NCBI RefSeq assembly: GCF_006717145.1
Contig: NZ_VFQF01000003.1
Location: 620,001 to 684,000, forward strand
Direction: 5' to 3'
DNA: 64,000 nt
Source: Humibacillus xanthopallidus
GTDB taxonomy: Bacteria; Actinomycetota; Actinomycetes; Actinomycetales; Dermatophilaceae
Shown here piece after piece: positions 10,095 to 19,265 of this stretch; the first letter of the stretch is position 1; each line of letters opens with the position of its first letter. The notes below the pieces were generated by a model. That model searched no databases. It saw nothing but the letters and a program-made list of their open reading frames with translations, and was not told the DNA's origin. The translations under genes and the position numbers were made by a program.

Positions 10095-11243
10095 ATGGCT
10101 GCCGGTCTGCTCCCGCCTGTCCCGAGGGAGCTCCCTGCGCTCACCGACCTGCGGCTCGAGGTGCGCGCGTTCCTCGCCCAGCAGGTGCGCGACGGGGTCT
10201 TCGTGCCCCACGTCGACACGTGGCTGACGCGGTGGGACCGCGACTTCACCCGTGAGCTCGGCCGCCGCGGCTGGCTCGGCATGGTCATCCCGGAGGAGTA
10301 CGGCGGCCGTGGCCGCACCTACCTCGAGCGCTTCGTCGTCACCGAGGAGCTGCTCGTCGCCGGTGCGCCCGTCGCGGCCCACTGGATCGCCGAGCGCCAG
10401 ATCGGCCCGTCGCTGCTGACCTACGGCACCGAGGAGCAGAAGCAGGCCTTCCTGCCCGCGATCAGCCGCGGAGAGCTCGTCTTCGGCATCGGCATGAGCG
10501 AGCCCGACTCCGGCTCCGATCTCGCGAGCGTGCGCACCCGCGCCGAGCGCGTCGACGGCGGCTGGCGGCTCACCGGCACGAAGGTGTGGACGAGTGGTGC
10601 CCACGAGGCCGACGCGTTCTTCGCGCTCGCCCGCACCGAGACGCTCGACCCCGTGCGCCGCCACGACGGCCTCAGCCAGTTCATCGTCGACCTGCGCGGG
10701 CCCGACGTGCACATCCGGCCGATCGTCTCGATGGACGGCGACCACCACTTCAACGAGGTGCACCTCGACGGCGTCTTCGTGCCCGACTACCGCGTGCTGG
10801 GCCGGCTCGGCGCGGGCTGGACCCAGGTCACGTCCGAGCTCGCCTTCGAGCGCAGCGGGCCCGAGCGGGTGCTCTCGACCTTCCAGCTGCTCGCCTCGGC
10901 AGCCCAGGCGATGGAGGACGGCCGGCTGCCGCTCGACGAGGGCCTCGGGCGCCTCGTCGCGCGGGTCGCCGGGCTGCACCAGATGTCGTTCGCCGTCTCG
11001 CACGCGCTCGAGGCGCACGAGCCGGCCGAGACCGCTGCCGCCGTCGTCAAGGTGCTCGGGACGACGACCGAGGGCGACATCGCCGACTACGTCGACGGGC
11101 TCACCGCCACCGGGTGGGTGGAGGACGAGGAGCTCTTCGCCCTCCTGCACGCCGCGATCCTCCAGCGACCGGGCTTCACCCTCCGCGGCGGCACCAACGA
11201 GATCCTGCGCGGCGTCATCGCGCGTGGGCTGGGGATGCGCTGA
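10095..11243 (+). CDS. Acyl-CoA dehydrogenase (catalytic-type subunit)
   Basis: 382 residues. Visible: GWLGMVIPEEYGGRG (N-terminal domain), GIGMSEPDSGSDLASVRTRA and WRLTGTKVWTSGA (FAD/substrate beta-barrel), and near the C-terminus FTLRGGTNEILRGVIARGLG (FAD-binding tail). Catalyses FAD-dependent alpha,beta-desaturation of an acyl-CoA. ATG 10095 follows AAGGAAGG; an in-frame GTG at 10059 lacks such a site. Its stop overlaps the start of a second acyl-CoA dehydrogenase (TGATG at 11241), which suggests a two-gene heterocomplex. Confidence 0.93.
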   Translation: MAAGLLPPVPRELPALTDLRLEVRAFLAQQVRDGVFVPHVDTWLTRWDRDFTRELGRRGWLGMVIPEEYGGRGRTYLERFVVTEELLVAGAPVAAHWIAERQIGPSLLTYGTEEQKQAFLPAISRGELVFGIGMSEPDSGSDLASVRTRAERVDGGWRLTGTKVWTSGAHEADAFFALARTETLDPVRRHDGLSQFIVDLRGPDVHIRPIVSMDGDHHFNEVHLDGVFVPDYRVLGRLGAGWTQVTSELAFERSGPERVLSTFQLLASAAQAMEDGRLPLDEGLGRLVARVAGLHQMSFAVSHALEAHEPAETAAAVVKVLGTTTEGDIADYVDGLTATGWVEDEELFALLHAAILQRPGFTLRGGTNEILRGVIARGLGMR

Positions 11244-12382
11244 TGCCGCCCACCTCGCCCGCGTCGTCCGCGTCGTCCGCGTCGTCTGCCCAGCCCGCCC
11301 GACCCCTCGTCGAGCTCCACGGCGCCGACCCTGATCTCGTGGGCGTGCTGAGCGAGCTCTTCGCGGCATACCGCAGCGGGCGTCCGGCGCCGACCCACCT
11401 CGTCGACCTCGACCGCGACCTCTGGGCCCACCTCGAGGAGCTCGGCCTCAGCCGGCTGACCGGCTCGCCGGAGCGCGGCGGCAGCGGGGGCACGTGGGCC
11501 GATGCGGCCGCCCTGCTCGGCATCGCCGCGGGCGCCGCCGCGCCGGTGCCGCTCGTCGAGCACGACGTGCTCGGTGGCTGGCTGCTCGAGGCCGCTGGCC
11601 TTCCCGACGACGGCGGCCTGCGCACGGTATGCCGTCCGGACCCTTCCGGGGTCGCCCTCAACGTCACGTGGGCCCGGGAGGCGACGCATGTCGTCGCGCT
11701 CTGGGAGGACCGTGACGAGTGGCGCGTCGCCGACGTGCCGCTCGACCACGTCGCGCTCACCGAGCGGCGCAACATTGCCGGGGAGCCAAGTGACACAGTC
11801 GAGTTCGACGTCGACGAGCTCGAGGCGGGAGTCGTCGTCTCGCGCGGGGTCGGCGAGCAGTTCCACCTGCGCGGTGCGCTCGCGCGCAGTGCCCAGAACG
11901 TCGGCGCGATGGAGCGCATCGTCGAGATCGTCCTTCGCCACGTCGCCGAGCGCACACAGTTCGGCCGGCCCATCGGTCGCTTCCAGGCGGTGCAGCACCT
12001 CATCAGCGACATCGCGGCCGAGACCGCGCTCGGCCGTGCGGCGACCGACGCCGCCGTGGCCCGGGCGTCGGCGACGAACTGGACCGACCCCGGCATGCTC
12101 TTCGCCGTGGGCGTGGCGAAATCCTGTGTGGGACATGGGTCCTCGGTCGTCGTGCGCGGCGCCCACCAGGTGCTCGGGGCGATCGGCACGACCCTCGAGC
12201 ACGAGCTGCACACGCTGACCAAGCCGATCCTCGCCCGGCGCAGCGAGTACGGCTCGCTCCACGAGTGGGACGAGACCCTGACGAGCCTCGCCGTGTCGGC
12301 CGGGCACGACCGGCTCTGGTCGCTCATGACGACCGGACGCGCCAAGGCCGGCCGCCCGTCCGGTCACGCCGTCGGGAGATGA
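11243..12382 (+). CDS. Acyl-CoA dehydrogenase-like partner subunit
   Basis: 379 residues, start ATG 11243 overlapping the previous stop. It keeps the C-terminal domain (TQFGRPIGRFQAVQHLISD and VRGAHQVLGAIGTTLEHEL) but lacks the GGTNE-type tail of its partner and has a divergent N-terminal half. In Actinobacteria such unlike adjacent pairs often form alpha2beta2 enzymes acting on bulky CoA thioesters such as sterol side chains (the Mtb ChsE type). That assembly is inference here. The N-terminus encodes an in-frame 9-bp repeat giving Ala-Ser-Ser three times (11264-11290). Confidence 0.88.
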   Translation: MPPTSPASSASSASSAQPARPLVELHGADPDLVGVLSELFAAYRSGRPAPTHLVDLDRDLWAHLEELGLSRLTGSPERGGSGGTWADAAALLGIAAGAAAPVPLVEHDVLGGWLLEAAGLPDDGGLRTVCRPDPSGVALNVTWAREATHVVALWEDRDEWRVADVPLDHVALTERRNIAGEPSDTVEFDVDELEAGVVVSRGVGEQFHLRGALARSAQNVGAMERIVEIVLRHVAERTQFGRPIGRFQAVQHLISDIAAETALGRAATDAAVARASATNWTDPGMLFAVGVAKSCVGHGSSVVVRGAHQVLGAIGTTLEHELHTLTKPILARRSEYGSLHEWDETLTSLAVSAGHDRLWSLMTTGRAKAGRPSGHAVGR

Positions 12383-12436
12383 GCCCGGCGGCCGTCGCCC
12401 ATCTGAGTTTGATTGATTCCCAAGGAGGTTCGCTTC

Positions 12437-13180
12437 ATGGCTGCAACGAGTGAGATCCGCTACGAGGTGTCGGACGGCGTCGCCATCGTCACGCTCGATG
12501 CCCCGGAGCGGCGCAACGCCCTCTCGGTCGAGATGTCGCAGGAGCTCATCGATGCCGCGCGGGCCGCCGAGGGAGACCCCGCGGTCGGGGCGCTCGTCGT
12601 CACCGGCGGGTCGCACTTCTGCGCCGGCGCCGTGCGCAGCGTGCTCGCCGACACCGGCCGCGACCCCGTCGAGGACGCCGCCTACCGCAACCTCGAAACC
12701 GTCTACCGCGCCTTCACGACGATCGGCGAGATCGGCGTGCCGACGATCGCAGCCGTGCGCGGCGCCGCCGTCGGCGCGGGCCTCAACCTCGCCCTCGCGA
12801 CCGACCTGCGCATCGTGTCGCGAACCGCCCGCCTTCTGCCTGGCTTCGCGCAGATCGGCATCCACCCGGGCGGTGGCCACTTCACCCTGCTCAACCGGGT
12901 CGCGGGACGCGAGGCGGCAGCGGCCCTCGGCCTCTTCGGCGAGGAGGTCGACGGCGACCGCGCCGTCGCGCTGGGACTGGCCTGGGCGGCATACGACGAC
13001 GGAGAGGTGCTGGAACGCGCGCTGGCGCTCGCGACCCGGGTGGCCGCCGACCCCGCCCTCGCGCGGCGCACGGTGGGCAGCTTCCGCCGCGAGACCGCGC
13101 CCGGCGGCATGCCGTGGGACGTCGCCGTCGAGCTCGAGCGGTCGCCGCAGATGTGGTCGCTGCGCCGCCGCGAAGGTTAG
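12437..13180 (+). CDS. Enoyl-CoA hydratase/isomerase family protein
   Basis: 247 residues of the crotonase fold: VAIVTLDAPERRNALSVEM, TGGSHFCAGAVRSV (first oxyanion-hole strand), PTIAAVRGAAVGAGLNLALA (second oxyanion hole) and LPGFAQIGIHPGGG. The usual AGAD after the first oxyanion motif is AGAV, so acid/base details may differ from true hydratases. ATG 12437 follows a strong AAGGAGG at 12422. It lies 54 bp after the paired acyl-CoA dehydrogenases; together they cover the first two steps of beta-oxidation of an unidentified acyl-CoA. Confidence 0.92.
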   Translation: MAATSEIRYEVSDGVAIVTLDAPERRNALSVEMSQELIDAARAAEGDPAVGALVVTGGSHFCAGAVRSVLADTGRDPVEDAAYRNLETVYRAFTTIGEIGVPTIAAVRGAAVGAGLNLALATDLRIVSRTARLLPGFAQIGIHPGGGHFTLLNRVAGREAAAALGLFGEEVDGDRAVALGLAWAAYDDGEVLERALALATRVAADPALARRTVGSFRRETAPGGMPWDVAVELERSPQMWSLRRREG

Positions 13181-13284
13181 GCGCCGATTCGGCCTCGCCG
13201 GGCTCTGGTGCAAGTATGGGGAGGTTGGCCGACCCCGATGGGCGGCCGACCACCGACCCCGTCCTCGGCAGAAGTGGAGAGATC

Positions 13285-14484
13285 GTGCTGGCCACCTACC
13301 GACCTCTCTTCGAGGTCCCGGGTGCCCGCAGGTTCATCGTCGGAGGCTTCACAGCCCGCTCGGCCGGCTCGATGTTCGGCGTGTCCGTCGTCGCGATGGT
13401 GGCGGCCCGCACCGGCTCCTACGAGCTCGCCGGAGCCGTCGTCGCGGCCGGCATGGTGTCGCTCGCCATCTGCGCGCCCTTCCTCGGGCGCCTCGTCGAC
13501 CGCTACGGGCAGCGGCGGGTGGCGATCCCGTTCTTCCTCTTCTCGGGCTTCTGGGCCGTCATGACGGTGCTGACCTCGCTGCGGGGGTGGCCGAGCTGGC
13601 TGCTCTTCATCACCTTCCCGCTCTGCGGAGCCATCCCCAACCTCGGCACGATGGCGCGCGCTCGCTGGTCGCACATCTTCGCCCACGACCCGCGCAACCT
13701 GCACTCCGCGATGTCCTTCGAGCAGGTGATGGAGGAGGTCACCTTCATCATCGGACCGGTCCTCGCGATCTGGCTCTCGACCGCGTTCTTCCCTGAGGCA
13801 GGCTTCCTCTTCGCCACCGTCGCGTATGCCGTGGGCGTCCTCGTCTTCATCTCCGCCCGCTCGACCGAGCCTCCGGTCGTGCCGCACCACGAGCGCCCCA
13901 CCGAGCACGCCTACCGGGTGCCGGGTCTGGTGCCGCTCGCCTTCATCATGGTCATGACCGGGGCGATCTTCGGCGTCAACGAGGTCGTCACGCTCGCGGT
14001 CTCGCAGGAGTGGGGTGCGCCGGGTGCAGCCGGTGCGATCCTCGCGCTGTATGCCGTCGGGTCGGCTGCCTCCGGCCTCCTCTTCGGCCACATCTCGCAC
14101 GGTCGCAACCTCGTCAAGCTGCTCATGCTCGGCACGTTCGGCATGGCGGTGCTCGAGGTGCCGGTGCTCTTCGCGCCGAACCTCTGGGTGCTCGCCGGGC
14201 TCATGCTCGTCGCCGGCATGGCGACCGCACCGACGCTCATCACGACGATGAACCTCATCGAGCGCATCGTGCCGAAGTCGCAGCTCAACGAGGGCATGAC
14301 GATCGTGCTCACCGGCCTCATCATCGGCATCGCGGCGGGCTCGGCCGTATCCGGCGTCGTCATCGACCGGGTCGGGGCCCAGCACGGCTACTGGGTGGCG
14401 GTCGTGGCCGGAGGCTTCGCCTTCGTCATGGCGCTCGGCACGCGGGCGTTCCTCACGCGCCGCGAGCTGCACAACCTCCGCTGA
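13285..14484 (+). CDS. MFS transporter, 12-helix
   Basis: About 399 residues from GTG 13285, which has GGAG five bases upstream and puts the start directly before helix 1 (RFIVGGFTARSAGSMFGVSV). An in-frame ATG at 13216 would add 23 residues without a ribosome-binding site. Motif A is seen as GRLVDRYGQRRVAIP between helices 2 and 3. It resembles actinobacterial MFS proteins of unknown substrate. It is followed by a convergent DHA2 pump, with repeat array 2 in between starting 8 bp after this gene's stop. Confidence 0.88.
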   Translation: MLATYRPLFEVPGARRFIVGGFTARSAGSMFGVSVVAMVAARTGSYELAGAVVAAGMVSLAICAPFLGRLVDRYGQRRVAIPFFLFSGFWAVMTVLTSLRGWPSWLLFITFPLCGAIPNLGTMARARWSHIFAHDPRNLHSAMSFEQVMEEVTFIIGPVLAIWLSTAFFPEAGFLFATVAYAVGVLVFISARSTEPPVVPHHERPTEHAYRVPGLVPLAFIMVMTGAIFGVNEVVTLAVSQEWGAPGAAGAILALYAVGSAASGLLFGHISHGRNLVKLLMLGTFGMAVLEVPVLFAPNLWVLAGLMLVAGMATAPTLITTMNLIERIVPKSQLNEGMTIVLTGLIIGIAAGSAVSGVVIDRVGAQHGYWVAVVAGGFAFVMALGTRAFLTRRELHNLR

Positions 14485-14491
14485 CTCCCCC

Positions 14492-14729
14492 GTCGAGTGG
14501 CCACTCTTGGTCGCCTCCACCGCGTCGAGTGGCCACACTTGGTCGCCTCCACCGCGTCGAGTGGCCACCCTTGGTCGCCCCCACCCCGTCGAGTGGCCAA
14601 CTCTCCGGGTCCGGCCAGCTTTGGCCTCTCGACTCAGGGGAGGCGGCCAGCTTTGGCCTCTCGACTCAGGGGAGGCGGCTTGTTTTGGCCTCTCGACGCA
14701 GGGGAGGCGGCTTGTTTTGGCCTCTCGAC
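14492..14729. repeat. Phased 32-bp repeat array 2a (4 forward + 4 reverse units)
   Basis: GTCGAGTGGCCA starts at 14492, 14524, 14556 and 14588, exactly 32 bp apart, with TTGGTCGCC in the second half of each unit. The minus-strand form GTCGAGAGGCCAAA starts at 14633, 14665, 14697 and 14729, again exactly 32 bp apart. Forward units have GAGTGG and reverse units GAGAGG. The array begins 8 bp after the stop of the plus-strand MFS gene. The 415-bp gap 14485-14899 holds only this array, array 2b and a GTATGCCG site near 14771. Confidence 0.95.
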
Positions 14730-14809
14730 GGGTGGGGCGAGGGGGGCGCGGGCTGGCGGGTGGGGGCGGACGGCATACGGCAGCGAGGTCGTGCTGGGAC
14801 CCGCCCAAC

Positions 14810-14885
14810 GCCGAGAGGCCACCTCCCGCGCACGGCAGGAAGTGGCCTCTCGACTCGTCGAGGCGACCAGGATTGGCCTCTCGAC
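14810..14885. repeat. Phased repeat array 2b (1 forward + 2 reverse units)
   Basis: GCCGAGAGGCCA at 14810 faces reverse units starting on the minus strand at 14854 and 14885 (31 bp apart). The first two form a hairpin (GAGAGGCCAC/GTGGCCTCTC). The unit at 14885 lies 15 nt downstream of the minus-strand gene's stop at 14900, in sense orientation for that gene. Confidence 0.9.
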
Positions 14886-14899
14886 GGGGTGGGGCGGGG

Positions 14900-16621
14900 T
14901 CAGTGACCGGCAGCCAAGGGGGTCACCGCGTCGTCGGGGACCTCGTCGGATCCCTGTGCGGGTGCGCCCGGCTTGGGGCCGAGGTCGACCTGCGGGAGGA
15001 AGAGCGAGGCGATGAACGCCAGCACGAGCACACCGGCAGCCACGAGGAAGACGACCGACATCGCGTCGGAGAAGCCCACGAGGAACGGCTTGGCCAGCGT
15101 CGGGTCGAGCTGGTTGATGAACGAGCTGTCCGACAGGGCTGCCCCACCGATGCCGCCACCGGTGCCGCCCGACTGCTGAGCCGCCTGGAGCTGCTCCGCG
15201 AAGGCCTTGTTCGTGGCCGGGTCGCCTCCCGTCGGGTTGCGCAGCGCCGCCTGGAAGGCGGGCGTCGGGGCGATCGCCGCGAAGGCCTCGCTGATCTTCG
15301 TTCCCGCCTGCGAGAAGAGGATCGACAGGAAGACTGCGGTGCCGAGCGTGCCACCGATCTGACGGGTGAAGGTGGCGGACGAGGTGGCGACGCCCATGTC
15401 GCGGCGGTCGACGGCGTTCTGCACGGCGAGGGTCAGCGGCTGGAAGTTGAAGCCGAGCCCGATGCCGAAGAAGAACATCGCGATCATCGTCTTCCACAGC
15501 GGGGTGTCTGCCCCGACGTAGTGGAAGGCGAAGAGCGACGCGACGAGCAGGGCCGAGCCGATGATCGGGAAGATGCGGTAGCGACCCGTGCGCGAGATCA
15601 TCTGACCCGAGAAGATCGAGCCGAACATGATGCCGAGGGTCATCGGCAGCAGCTGGAGGCCGGCCTGCATCGGGCTCGAGCCCTTGACGATCTGCAGGTA
15701 GAGCGGGAGCGCGGCAAGACCGCCGAACATGCCCATGCCGATGAAGACCGAGCTGATCGAGGCCGAGGCGATGGTCCGGTTGCGGAAGAGGCGCAGCGGG
15801 ATGAGCGCCTCCTCTGCCATGGCGCGCTCGATGAGGATGAAGGCCACGAAGCCGAGGACACCGATGGCGTAGCAGGCAATGGCCGTCGCCGAGCTCCAAC
15901 CCCACTGACGTCCCTGCTCGGCGACGATGAGCAGAGGCACGAGGGTGACCGTCAGGGTGAGCGCGCCCCAGTAGTCGACGCGGTGGTTGAGTCGTGTGTG
16001 CTTGAGGTGCAGGGTGCGTGACACGACGACGAGCGCGGCGATGGCGATCGGCACGTTGACGAGGAAAACCCAGCGCCATCCGGTGATGCCGAGGATGGTC
16101 TCCTGGTTGGAGAGGATGCCGCCGACGACGGGACCGATGACGCTCGAGGTGCCGAAGACGGCGAGGAAGTAGCCCTGGTACTTCGCGCGCTCACGCGGCG
16201 GCACGATGTCGCCGATGATGGCGAGGGCGAGCGAGAAGAGGCCGCCGGCACCGATGCCCTGCACCGCACGGAAGGCCGCGAGCGACGGGATCGACCACGC
16301 GAAGGTGCACAGCATCGAGCCGATGGTGAAGATCGTGATCGCGAAGAGGAAGAGCTTCTTGCGCCCGTAGATGTCGCCGAGCTTGCCGTAGAGCGGGGTC
16401 GTGATGGTGGCCGTGATGAGGTATGCCGTCGTGACCCACGCCTGCCCGGCGAGGTCGTTGAGGTCGTCGGCGATGACTCGCATCGCGCTCGCGACGATCG
16501 TCTGGTCGAGGGCGGCGAGGAACATCCCCATCATGAGGCCGACGAGGATCGTCAGGATCTCCTTGTGGGAGAGCGGGCTCGGAGTCGAGAGCCGCAGCTG
16601 CCCGTCTTTCGGTTCGTCCAT
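14900..16621 (-). CDS. MFS drug efflux transporter, DHA2 family
   Basis: 573 residues, 14-helix DHA2 antiporter: LVGLMMGMFLAALDQTIVAS (helix 1 with the conserved LDxTIV motif), GKLGDIYGRKKLFLFA (motif A), RAVQGIGAGGLFSLALAIIGD (motif B/C region). It has a long extracytoplasmic Gln/Gly-rich loop near the C-terminus (EQLQAAQQSGGTGGGIGG). ATG 16621 is one base after the MarR stop at 16623, so pump translation is coupled to the repressor gene. Substrate unknown. Confidence 0.93.
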   Translation of the reverse strand: MDEPKDGQLRLSTPSPLSHKEILTILVGLMMGMFLAALDQTIVASAMRVIADDLNDLAGQAWVTTAYLITATITTPLYGKLGDIYGRKKLFLFAITIFTIGSMLCTFAWSIPSLAAFRAVQGIGAGGLFSLALAIIGDIVPPRERAKYQGYFLAVFGTSSVIGPVVGGILSNQETILGITGWRWVFLVNVPIAIAALVVVSRTLHLKHTRLNHRVDYWGALTLTVTLVPLLIVAEQGRQWGWSSATAIACYAIGVLGFVAFILIERAMAEEALIPLRLFRNRTIASASISSVFIGMGMFGGLAALPLYLQIVKGSSPMQAGLQLLPMTLGIMFGSIFSGQMISRTGRYRIFPIIGSALLVASLFAFHYVGADTPLWKTMIAMFFFGIGLGFNFQPLTLAVQNAVDRRDMGVATSSATFTRQIGGTLGTAVFLSILFSQAGTKISEAFAAIAPTPAFQAALRNPTGGDPATNKAFAEQLQAAQQSGGTGGGIGGAALSDSSFINQLDPTLAKPFLVGFSDAMSVVFLVAAGVLVLAFIASLFLPQVDLGPKPGAPAQGSDEVPDDAVTPLAAGH

Positions 16622-16622
16622 G

Positions 16623-17120
16623 TCACTTCTCCTGGGTGGAGTGGAAGGGGAGGATGGGAAGGGCCTCACCGCGCGCCCGCAGGTGCGCGTCGAGCGCGTC
16701 CCCGAGGGAGCGCAGCTGCCCGGTGAAGGTGGCGGCGGCGTTGCCGTCCCAGTCGGCGAGCAGTCCTTGGAACCACTGGGCGCGCGTCGACTGGATGAGG
16801 GAGAGGATGGAGCGGCCCTCGTCGGTGAGCGAGGCGACCTGCGCCCGCCCGTCGGAGGGGTCGGCCTCCTTGGCCACGAGGCCATGGCTGGCGAGGGCAC
16901 TGACCTGCCGGCTCACGGTCGACACGTCGCTGTGGAGGCTCGTCGCGATGTCGGAGACACGCACCGGGCCCGTGCCCGCGATGACGAAGAGTACGGGGTA
17001 TGCCGTCACGTCGACGCCGTCGTGCACCCGCGGGGCCGTGTGGCGGGCTGCGAGGAGCAGCTTCTGCACCCGGAGCAGGGACAGGAAGACGTCGTTCGCC
17101 TCCTGCTCGCTGACACCCAT
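16623..17120 (-). CDS. MarR-family transcriptional regulator
   Basis: 165 residues with a winged helix: VRVSDIATSLHSDVSTVSRQVSALASHGLV (recognition helix) and wing EADPSDGRAQVASLTDEG. ATG 17120 is supported by GGAGGG upstream; an in-frame ATG at 17159 would begin inside the operator-like palindrome. It leads a two-gene operon with the DHA2 pump and probably represses both through the site at 17146-17160. Confidence 0.92.
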   Translation of the reverse strand: MGVSEQEANDVFLSLLRVQKLLLAARHTAPRVHDGVDVTAYPVLFVIAGTGPVRVSDIATSLHSDVSTVSRQVSALASHGLVAKEADPSDGRAQVASLTDEGRSILSLIQSTRAQWFQGLLADWDGNAAATFTGQLRSLGDALDAHLRARGEALPILPFHSTQEK

Positions 17121-17145
17121 GACATGCCCTCCCTCAGATTGTTTG

Positions 17146-17160
17146 CTTGCAGCATGCAAG
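17146..17160. promoter_or_regulatory. MarR operator candidate
   Basis: CTTGCAGCATGCAAG is a perfect 6-bp inverted repeat (CTTGCA/TGCAAG) with a three-base centre, 26 bp upstream of the marR start. Size and symmetry fit a MarR dimer site. The rest of the 310-bp gap 17121-17430 shows only loose GTGGACGCA repeats at about 17233-17278. Confidence 0.6.
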
Positions 17161-17430
17161 TATCTGCCGGGGATTGGGGTTCGTCAAGGCAGGCTCCCGA
17201 GGGACGCCCCCAGGCCATCGTGGGCGCACCCCGTGGACGCACTCCGTGGAGGCCGCCGCGCACGCCCCTGTGGACGCACCCCGCGGGCGCATCGTGGGAG
17301 TCGGTCGCATCGGCGTCCGGTTTGTGCTTGTCTGAGGGCGTACTCCGGGGGGAGTGGGATGATGGCGCCGTCAGGTGCGGCAGTCATCACCCTGGTGCAG
17401 GTGCATGATGCAGGACCACAGAGGAGCCCC

Positions 17431-18171
17431 ATGTCGAGCGAGAACCCGTCAGCGCAGCCCATCGATGCGACGATCCACGACGTGTTCCAGCAGGTGTCGG
17501 CGCTCATCTACGCCGGGGCTGACTCCGGATCGATCCACCAGGCCGTCGTCGACGCAGCGAAGCGCCTCGTCGACGGCTGTGACCGCGCCTCGCTCCTCGT
17601 GCGCACCCGCGACCGCTTCGCCACTGCGGCGAGCACCGACGACATCGCGCGCCGGATCGACCAGATCGAGCTCGAGGTCGGGCAGGGGCCCTGTGTCGAC
17701 GCCATCCTCGACGAGGCGTACCAACACGACCCCGACCTCACCGATGCCCGCACCCCGTGGCCGCGCTTCACCGAGCGCATCGTGGCCGAGACGCCGGTGC
17801 GCTCCGCGATCGGCTACCGGCTGCTGCTCGACGGCGACAAGGTGGGTGCGCTCAACCTCTTCTCCGACACCCCCAACGGGCTGACGACGAAGTCGGCCGA
17901 TGTCGGCGCCGTCATCGCGTCGTTCGCCTCGGTCGCCCTCATGGCGATCCGGGCGCGCGAGGAGGCGGCGACCCTGCGTCAGGGGCTGCAGAGCAACCGC
18001 GAGATCGGCAAGGCGGTCGGCCTGCTCATGTCGGCGCACCACATCAACGGCCAGGAGGCCTTCGACCTGCTGCGCCGCACGTCGCAGGAGCTCAACATGA
18101 AGCTCACGCACGTGGCCGCGCAGGTGGTCGAGGGCCAGGAGAGCCAGTTCGGCGCGGCGCGCACGTCCTGA
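17431..18171 (+). CDS. GAF and ANTAR domain regulator
   Basis: 246 residues. Residues about 10-165 form a GAF sensor domain (SGSIHQAVVDAAKRLVDGCD, LEVGQGPCVDAILDEA). Residues about 180-235 form an ANTAR RNA-binding domain (REIGKAVGLLMSAHHINGQEAFDLLRRTSQ, with the typical GxxMxxxxxxxxxAFxxLR spacing). ANTAR proteins bind paired hairpins in nascent RNA and prevent termination. Start ATG 17431 has GAGGAG at 17421. It is convergent with a SigB/SigF-type sigma gene, so stress-related sensing is a reasonable guess; the ligand is unknown. Confidence 0.92.
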   Translation: MSSENPSAQPIDATIHDVFQQVSALIYAGADSGSIHQAVVDAAKRLVDGCDRASLLVRTRDRFATAASTDDIARRIDQIELEVGQGPCVDAILDEAYQHDPDLTDARTPWPRFTERIVAETPVRSAIGYRLLLDGDKVGALNLFSDTPNGLTTKSADVGAVIASFASVALMAIRAREEAATLRQGLQSNREIGKAVGLLMSAHHINGQEAFDLLRRTSQELNMKLTHVAAQVVEGQESQFGAARTS

Positions 18172-18220
18172 CGCTGCCAACCTCACGGTCCTCCTCTGGA
18201 CCACCCCCGCTACCACCCCG

Positions 18221-18262
18221 CGACGACCCTTGAGGCCCCGGGTGGGGCCTCAAGGGTCGTCG
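18221..18262. terminator. Bidirectional terminator hairpin
   Basis: Perfect 19-bp arms (18221-18239 and 18244-18262; CGACGACCCTTGAGGCCCC and its complement) around a GGGT loop, between convergent genes ending at 18171 (+) and 18274 (-). It lacks a T-run, as is common in high-GC Actinobacteria. Confidence 0.85.
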
Positions 18263-18273
18263 TTGGTCGGCCA

Positions 18274-19062
18274 TCAGGCCGAGCGGATGCCCTCGGCGTC
18301 CAGCGTCGTGCGCAGCGTGTCGAGGGTGCGGCGCAGCAGACGGCTGACCTGCATCGCCGAGAGACCCATCGACTGGGCGATCTCGGCCTGAGTCAGGTCG
18401 TTGGTGAAGCGCAGCTCGACGATGCGCTGGTCGCGAGCGGGCAGCCGCTCGAGGGCCGAGCGCACCACGATGCCCTCGTCGAGTGCGGGGTCCGAGCTGC
18501 CGCGCCCGTTGCCGTCGAAGAGGTCGAGCACCGGGCGGGTGCCGTCGGCCGTCGTGGCGTCGAGCGAGGCCGGCCGCAGGTTGCTCGCAGCCACCTGCGC
18601 CTCGCGCACTGACTCGGTCGTGAGCTCGAGCTCGTGCGCGATCTCGTCGGCGGCCGGGTCGTGCCCGAGCTCCTGCTCGAGGCGCGATCGGGCATCGGTC
18701 ACGAGCTGTCGCCGCTCCTGCAGCTCCCGCGGCGGGCGGACGAGCCAGCCGTGGTCGCGGAAGTGTCGGCGCAGCTCGCCGGTGATCGTCGGCGTCGCGT
18801 AGGCGCCGAACTCGGTCGGCTTCTCGAGGTCGAAGCGTTGGATCGCCTTGAGCAGCGCGAGGAAGGCGACCTGCTCGAGGTCTTCGCGGTCCAAGCCCTT
18901 GCCCGAGTAGCGGTGGGCGAGGGAGCGCGCCAACGGCATGTGGAGCAGGGTCACCTTCTCCAGTGCCGCGGTGCGTTCTGACTTGGTCTGCGCGGTGCGG
19001 ATCAGTGAGATGAGATTACGAGTCTGCGCATCCTTGCGCGGACCCGACAGAGTGTCGGTCAT
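18274..19062 (-). CDS. RNA polymerase sigma factor, SigB/SigF/SigG group
   Basis: 262 residues. Region 2 is clear (HMPLARSLAHRYSGKGLDRE then DLEQVAFLALLKAIQRFD, PTEFGAYATPTITGELRRHF), region 3 follows (RSRLEQELGHDPAADEIAHE) and region 4 ends the protein (LPARDQRIVELRFTNDLTQA, EIAQSMGLSAMQVSRLLRRT). This layout is the group-3 stress/sporulation-type sigma family common in Actinobacteria. No anti-sigma gene is adjacent. The 274-bp upstream gap has no promoter I trust. Confidence 0.92.
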   Translation of the reverse strand: MTDTLSGPRKDAQTRNLISLIRTAQTKSERTAALEKVTLLHMPLARSLAHRYSGKGLDREDLEQVAFLALLKAIQRFDLEKPTEFGAYATPTITGELRRHFRDHGWLVRPPRELQERRQLVTDARSRLEQELGHDPAADEIAHELELTTESVREAQVAASNLRPASLDATTADGTRPVLDLFDGNGRGSSDPALDEGIVVRSALERLPARDQRIVELRFTNDLTQAEIAQSMGLSAMQVSRLLRRTLDTLRTTLDAEGIRSA

Positions 19063-19265
19063 GGGTCCTCCGGGTAGATCCCCCGATACGGCGCTGGCTT
19101 GACCGACACCTCGACGCTATGCCGCTGAGCGGTCAATAGCAAGGCAGCAGGGGTTCCCATTGGGACACGAAACGGTGTATAAGGACCGGTTGCCCGGGCC
19201 AGGCGCGCCCTCGCAACTCACGTGCCGCTTTCCCAATGCGAGCGTTGCTCGCTTGATCGACGGAG

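Noticed and set aside
19063-19200. SigB-type autoregulatory promoter (GTTTC ... GGGAAC) before the sigma gene
   Set aside because: The spacing between the two elements is about 11 bp, shorter than the 14-16 bp of this promoter class.
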